Assembly (NCBI RefSeq): GCF_018613195.1
Contig: NZ_JAGGQQ010000016.1
Span: 1 to 64,000 of the forward strand
Source of the DNA: Bacillus sp. ISL-45
GTDB lineage: Bacteria > Bacillota > Bacilli > Bacillales > Cytobacillaceae
DNA: 64,000 nucleotides
Direction: 5' to 3'
The notes beneath the pieces are model-generated. The model had not been told where the DNA came from and did no database searches. It saw only the letters and a list, made by a program, of their open reading frames with translations. Position numbers and translations under genes: made by a program. Every line of letters begins with the position of its first letter. Within the stretch, counting starts at the first letter, position 1. Positions 62,667 to 64,000 of this stretch are shown piece by piece.

Positions 62667-63118
62667 ACCCCCGGGGTCTTACTTTTATCGCAGAATTAGA
62701 TGTTCAAAGATATAGATAAGAGTTTTGCGTTGCCATGGATTGAGAAATAGAGGGGATTTATAAGCCATTAAATAAAGGGTTTTCGAGATTGGGGTCAGTT
62801 ATGCGGTGGATATTCTCAGCCTCGAGAACCCTTGTTTTTTTATGTGGAAACATATCGATTGAAGAATTTGGCACAGAGTTGAGGAGATAGAATGGATATT
62901 TTATAGGGGGTGTGGGATAGGGATGCTGGCATAAGGGGGGGGGGCAAATTGACAAGATAGATTTGATTTTAGTAATCCACTAGACTATCGATTTTTTAGT
63001 GTTGTGAATAACCAGAAAGCAAAGACTAAGATAAAATAGTAATTATCTTTTAGGTGCAAATAACAAATTAAATAAATAGCTATACGTGTTATAATAATTA
63101 GAAAAGGTGGATTGAGAT
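62667..63118. other. Gene-free AT-rich junction with a G10 tract
   Basis: No gene is supported. A run of ten G at 62935-62944 stands out in AT-rich surroundings; TTGACA at 62948-62953 follows closely, but the matching -10 (GTAATC) is weak. TATAAT at 63090-63095 with TTAAAT 16 bp upstream is the likelier promoter for the genes downstream. A short minus-strand frame near 62760-62955 contains IDMFPHKKTRV, faintly like the end of RlmD-type enzymes, and may be a decayed fragment. Confidence 0.5.
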
Positions 63119-63331
63119 ATGGGGAAAGAAGATAAAATACAAAAACAGCCAATGGAATTTTATAATATGTCAGATTTTCTCAGAGGACAATCATCAAAGT
63201 TAATCACAGGATTATCTGTCGAAGATAAAACTGCTTTTGTACTAAAAAACGGAAAACCCGTAGCTGTTCTTATCTCCCAAGAGAGATATGAAAGGTTATT
63301 AAAAGCAGGAATTGACATAACAGAATACTAA
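63119..63331 (+). CDS. Phd/YefM-like antitoxin-type protein
   Basis: A 70-residue protein whose C-terminal two thirds follow the Phd/YefM fold: an N-terminal strand-helix YNMSDFLRGQSSKLITGLSV, then TAFVLKNGKPVAVLISQERY and a final helix ERLLKAG. Such proteins bind operator DNA and neutralise a toxin through their C-terminus, but here the C-terminus is very short (IDITEY) and no toxin gene follows; hsdM starts 29 bp later. It may act as a regulator of the restriction-modification operon. AAAGGTGG lies 8 nt before the ATG. Confidence 0.72.
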   Translation: MGKEDKIQKQPMEFYNMSDFLRGQSSKLITGLSVEDKTAFVLKNGKPVAVLISQERYERLLKAGIDITEY

Positions 63332-63360
63332 TAAAATATTAAATGAGCGAGGTAAAATAA

Positions 63361-64000
63361 ATGGCCGTGAAAAAATCAGAATTGTATTCCCTTTTATGGG
63401 ATGCTTGTAACAAATTAAGAGGTGGAGTGGAGCCGTCAAGATACAAAGATTACGTACTTGTACTATTGTTTTTTAAATACGTATCAGATAGGTACAAAGG
63501 TCAACGCTTTGCCGAGTTTACAGTAAGTGAAGGTGCATCATTTGATGATTTAATTGCTGCAAAGGGCAAAAGTGATGTAGGTGAGCGAGTAGATAAGATT
63601 ATTCAGAAGTTCCTAGAAGAGAACCGTCTTCAAGGTTCTTTACCTGATGTTAGTTTTAATAATCCTGATGAACTAGGTTCTGGTAAGGAACTAGTTGATA
63701 AAGTTTCTGGGCTTATTGCTATATTCCAAAACCCTGCTATCGACTTCAAAAGTAACAGAGCTAGTGGTGATGACATCATCGGAGATGCTTATGAGTATTT
63801 CATGATGAAATTTGCTCAAGAGTCTGGTAAGAGCAAGGGGCAATTCTATACGCCGAGTGAGGTATCACGTATTATTGCAAGGCTTATTGGTGTCGGTGAC
63901 ATTAAACAAGAAACGGGCAAAAAGTGGACGCTTCATGACCCTGCAGCGGGCAGTGGCTCTTTACTAATTCGTGCAGCAGATGAAGCTCCTATAGATGAAA
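63361..64000 (+). CDS. hsdM: Type I restriction-modification methylase HsdM (partial)
   Basis: The N-terminal 213 residues of the DNA methylase subunit of a type I restriction-modification system; cut by the right window edge. The HsdM N-terminal helical domain reads LYSLLWDACNKLRGGVEPS, then DYVLVLLFFKYVSDRYKG. After GDAYEYFMMKFAQESGKSKG and GQFYTPSEVSRIIARL comes the SAM-binding motif I DPAAGSGSLLIRAA near 198-211. The catalytic NPPF motif lies outside the window. Codon use is more AT-rich than the chromosomal core, and the position after rlmD suggests a defence-type accessory locus. hsdS and hsdR are expected downstream. Confidence 0.93.
   Translation, partial: MAVKKSELYSLLWDACNKLRGGVEPSRYKDYVLVLLFFKYVSDRYKGQRFAEFTVSEGASFDDLIAAKGKSDVGERVDKIIQKFLEENRLQGSLPDVSFNNPDELGSGKELVDKVSGLIAIFQNPAIDFKSNRASGDDIIGDAYEYFMMKFAQESGKSKGQFYTPSEVSRIIARLIGVGDIKQETGKKWTLHDPAAGSGSLLIRAADEAPIDE

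Noticed and set aside
62758-62955. Minus-strand gene similar to the RlmD C-terminus
   Set aside because: Only IDMFPHKKTRV resembles the [11 protein letters not shown] end of RlmD. The match is short and there is no start signal, so it is mentioned only as a possible fragment.

Overview
The window looks like the chromosome of a Bacillaceae bacterium of the Bacillus/Mesobacillus type. The evidence is the Bacillus-style 5S rRNA, AAAGGAGG-type ribosome binding sites with frequent GTG/TTG starts, and gene order that follows the Bacillus subtilis yebE-yebG-pur-yerABC-pcrBA-ligA-yerH and gatCAB-dgkB-rlmCD segments. No organism name can be fixed from sequence alone.

Layout. 1-270: end of an rRNA operon (23S 3' end, 5S, terminator). 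362-1080: fourteen copies of a 52-bp hairpin-bearing tandem repeat. 1.3-4.6 kb: a chemoreceptor, a NIPSNAP-like protein, a dispersed repeat, and yebE-yebG. 4.6-18.1 kb: the complete de novo purine operon purEKBCSQLFMNHD, preceded by a PurBox pair, a sigma-A promoter and a guanine-class riboswitch with terminator. 18-29 kb: small membrane proteins, two MITE-like elements, yerA-yerB-yerC, pcrB-pcrA-ligA and the CamS-like lipoprotein YerH. 29.6-37.3 kb: a family 3 glycosidase with a cre-like site, a DinB-like protein, delta-1-pyrroline-5-carboxylate dehydrogenase (also with a cre-like site), and the glyoxylate-shunt pair aceB-aceA. 37.4-48 kb: yueI, an MFS exporter with a TetR regulator and twin operators, a multi-spanning membrane protein, gatCAB, a proline symporter and plsY. 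48.4-62.6 kb: dgkB, pncA-pncB (NAD salvage), an ECF sigma/anti-sigma pair, a PAS histidine kinase, recQ, a probable frameshifted membrane protein, an orphan peptide-type permease pair, a BsuPI lipoprotein, small structural-type proteins and an rlmCD-type 23S methyltransferase. 62.6-64 kb: AT-rich entry into a type I restriction-modification locus (Phd/YefM-like protein, then hsdM cut by the window edge).

Two patterns stand out. First, at least seven gene-free intervals contain degenerate tandem arrays whose sequences mostly differ between loci but whose periods fall into two classes: 52 bp (0.4, 37.5, 49.5 and 57.1 kb) and 20-21 bp (13.2, 22.3 and 32.1 kb). The arrays at 0.4 and 49.5 kb appear homologous and show a compensatory base change in their hairpin stem. 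Second, a small membrane protein gene at 57273-57688 is split at an in-register A_AAA_AAG heptamer followed, after 7 nt, by a potential 9-bp stem-loop. The downstream frame has no ATG, so either -1 frameshifting or a one-base deletion or sequencing error must be invoked. All functional assignments come from reading motifs and remembered family features; no database search was run.
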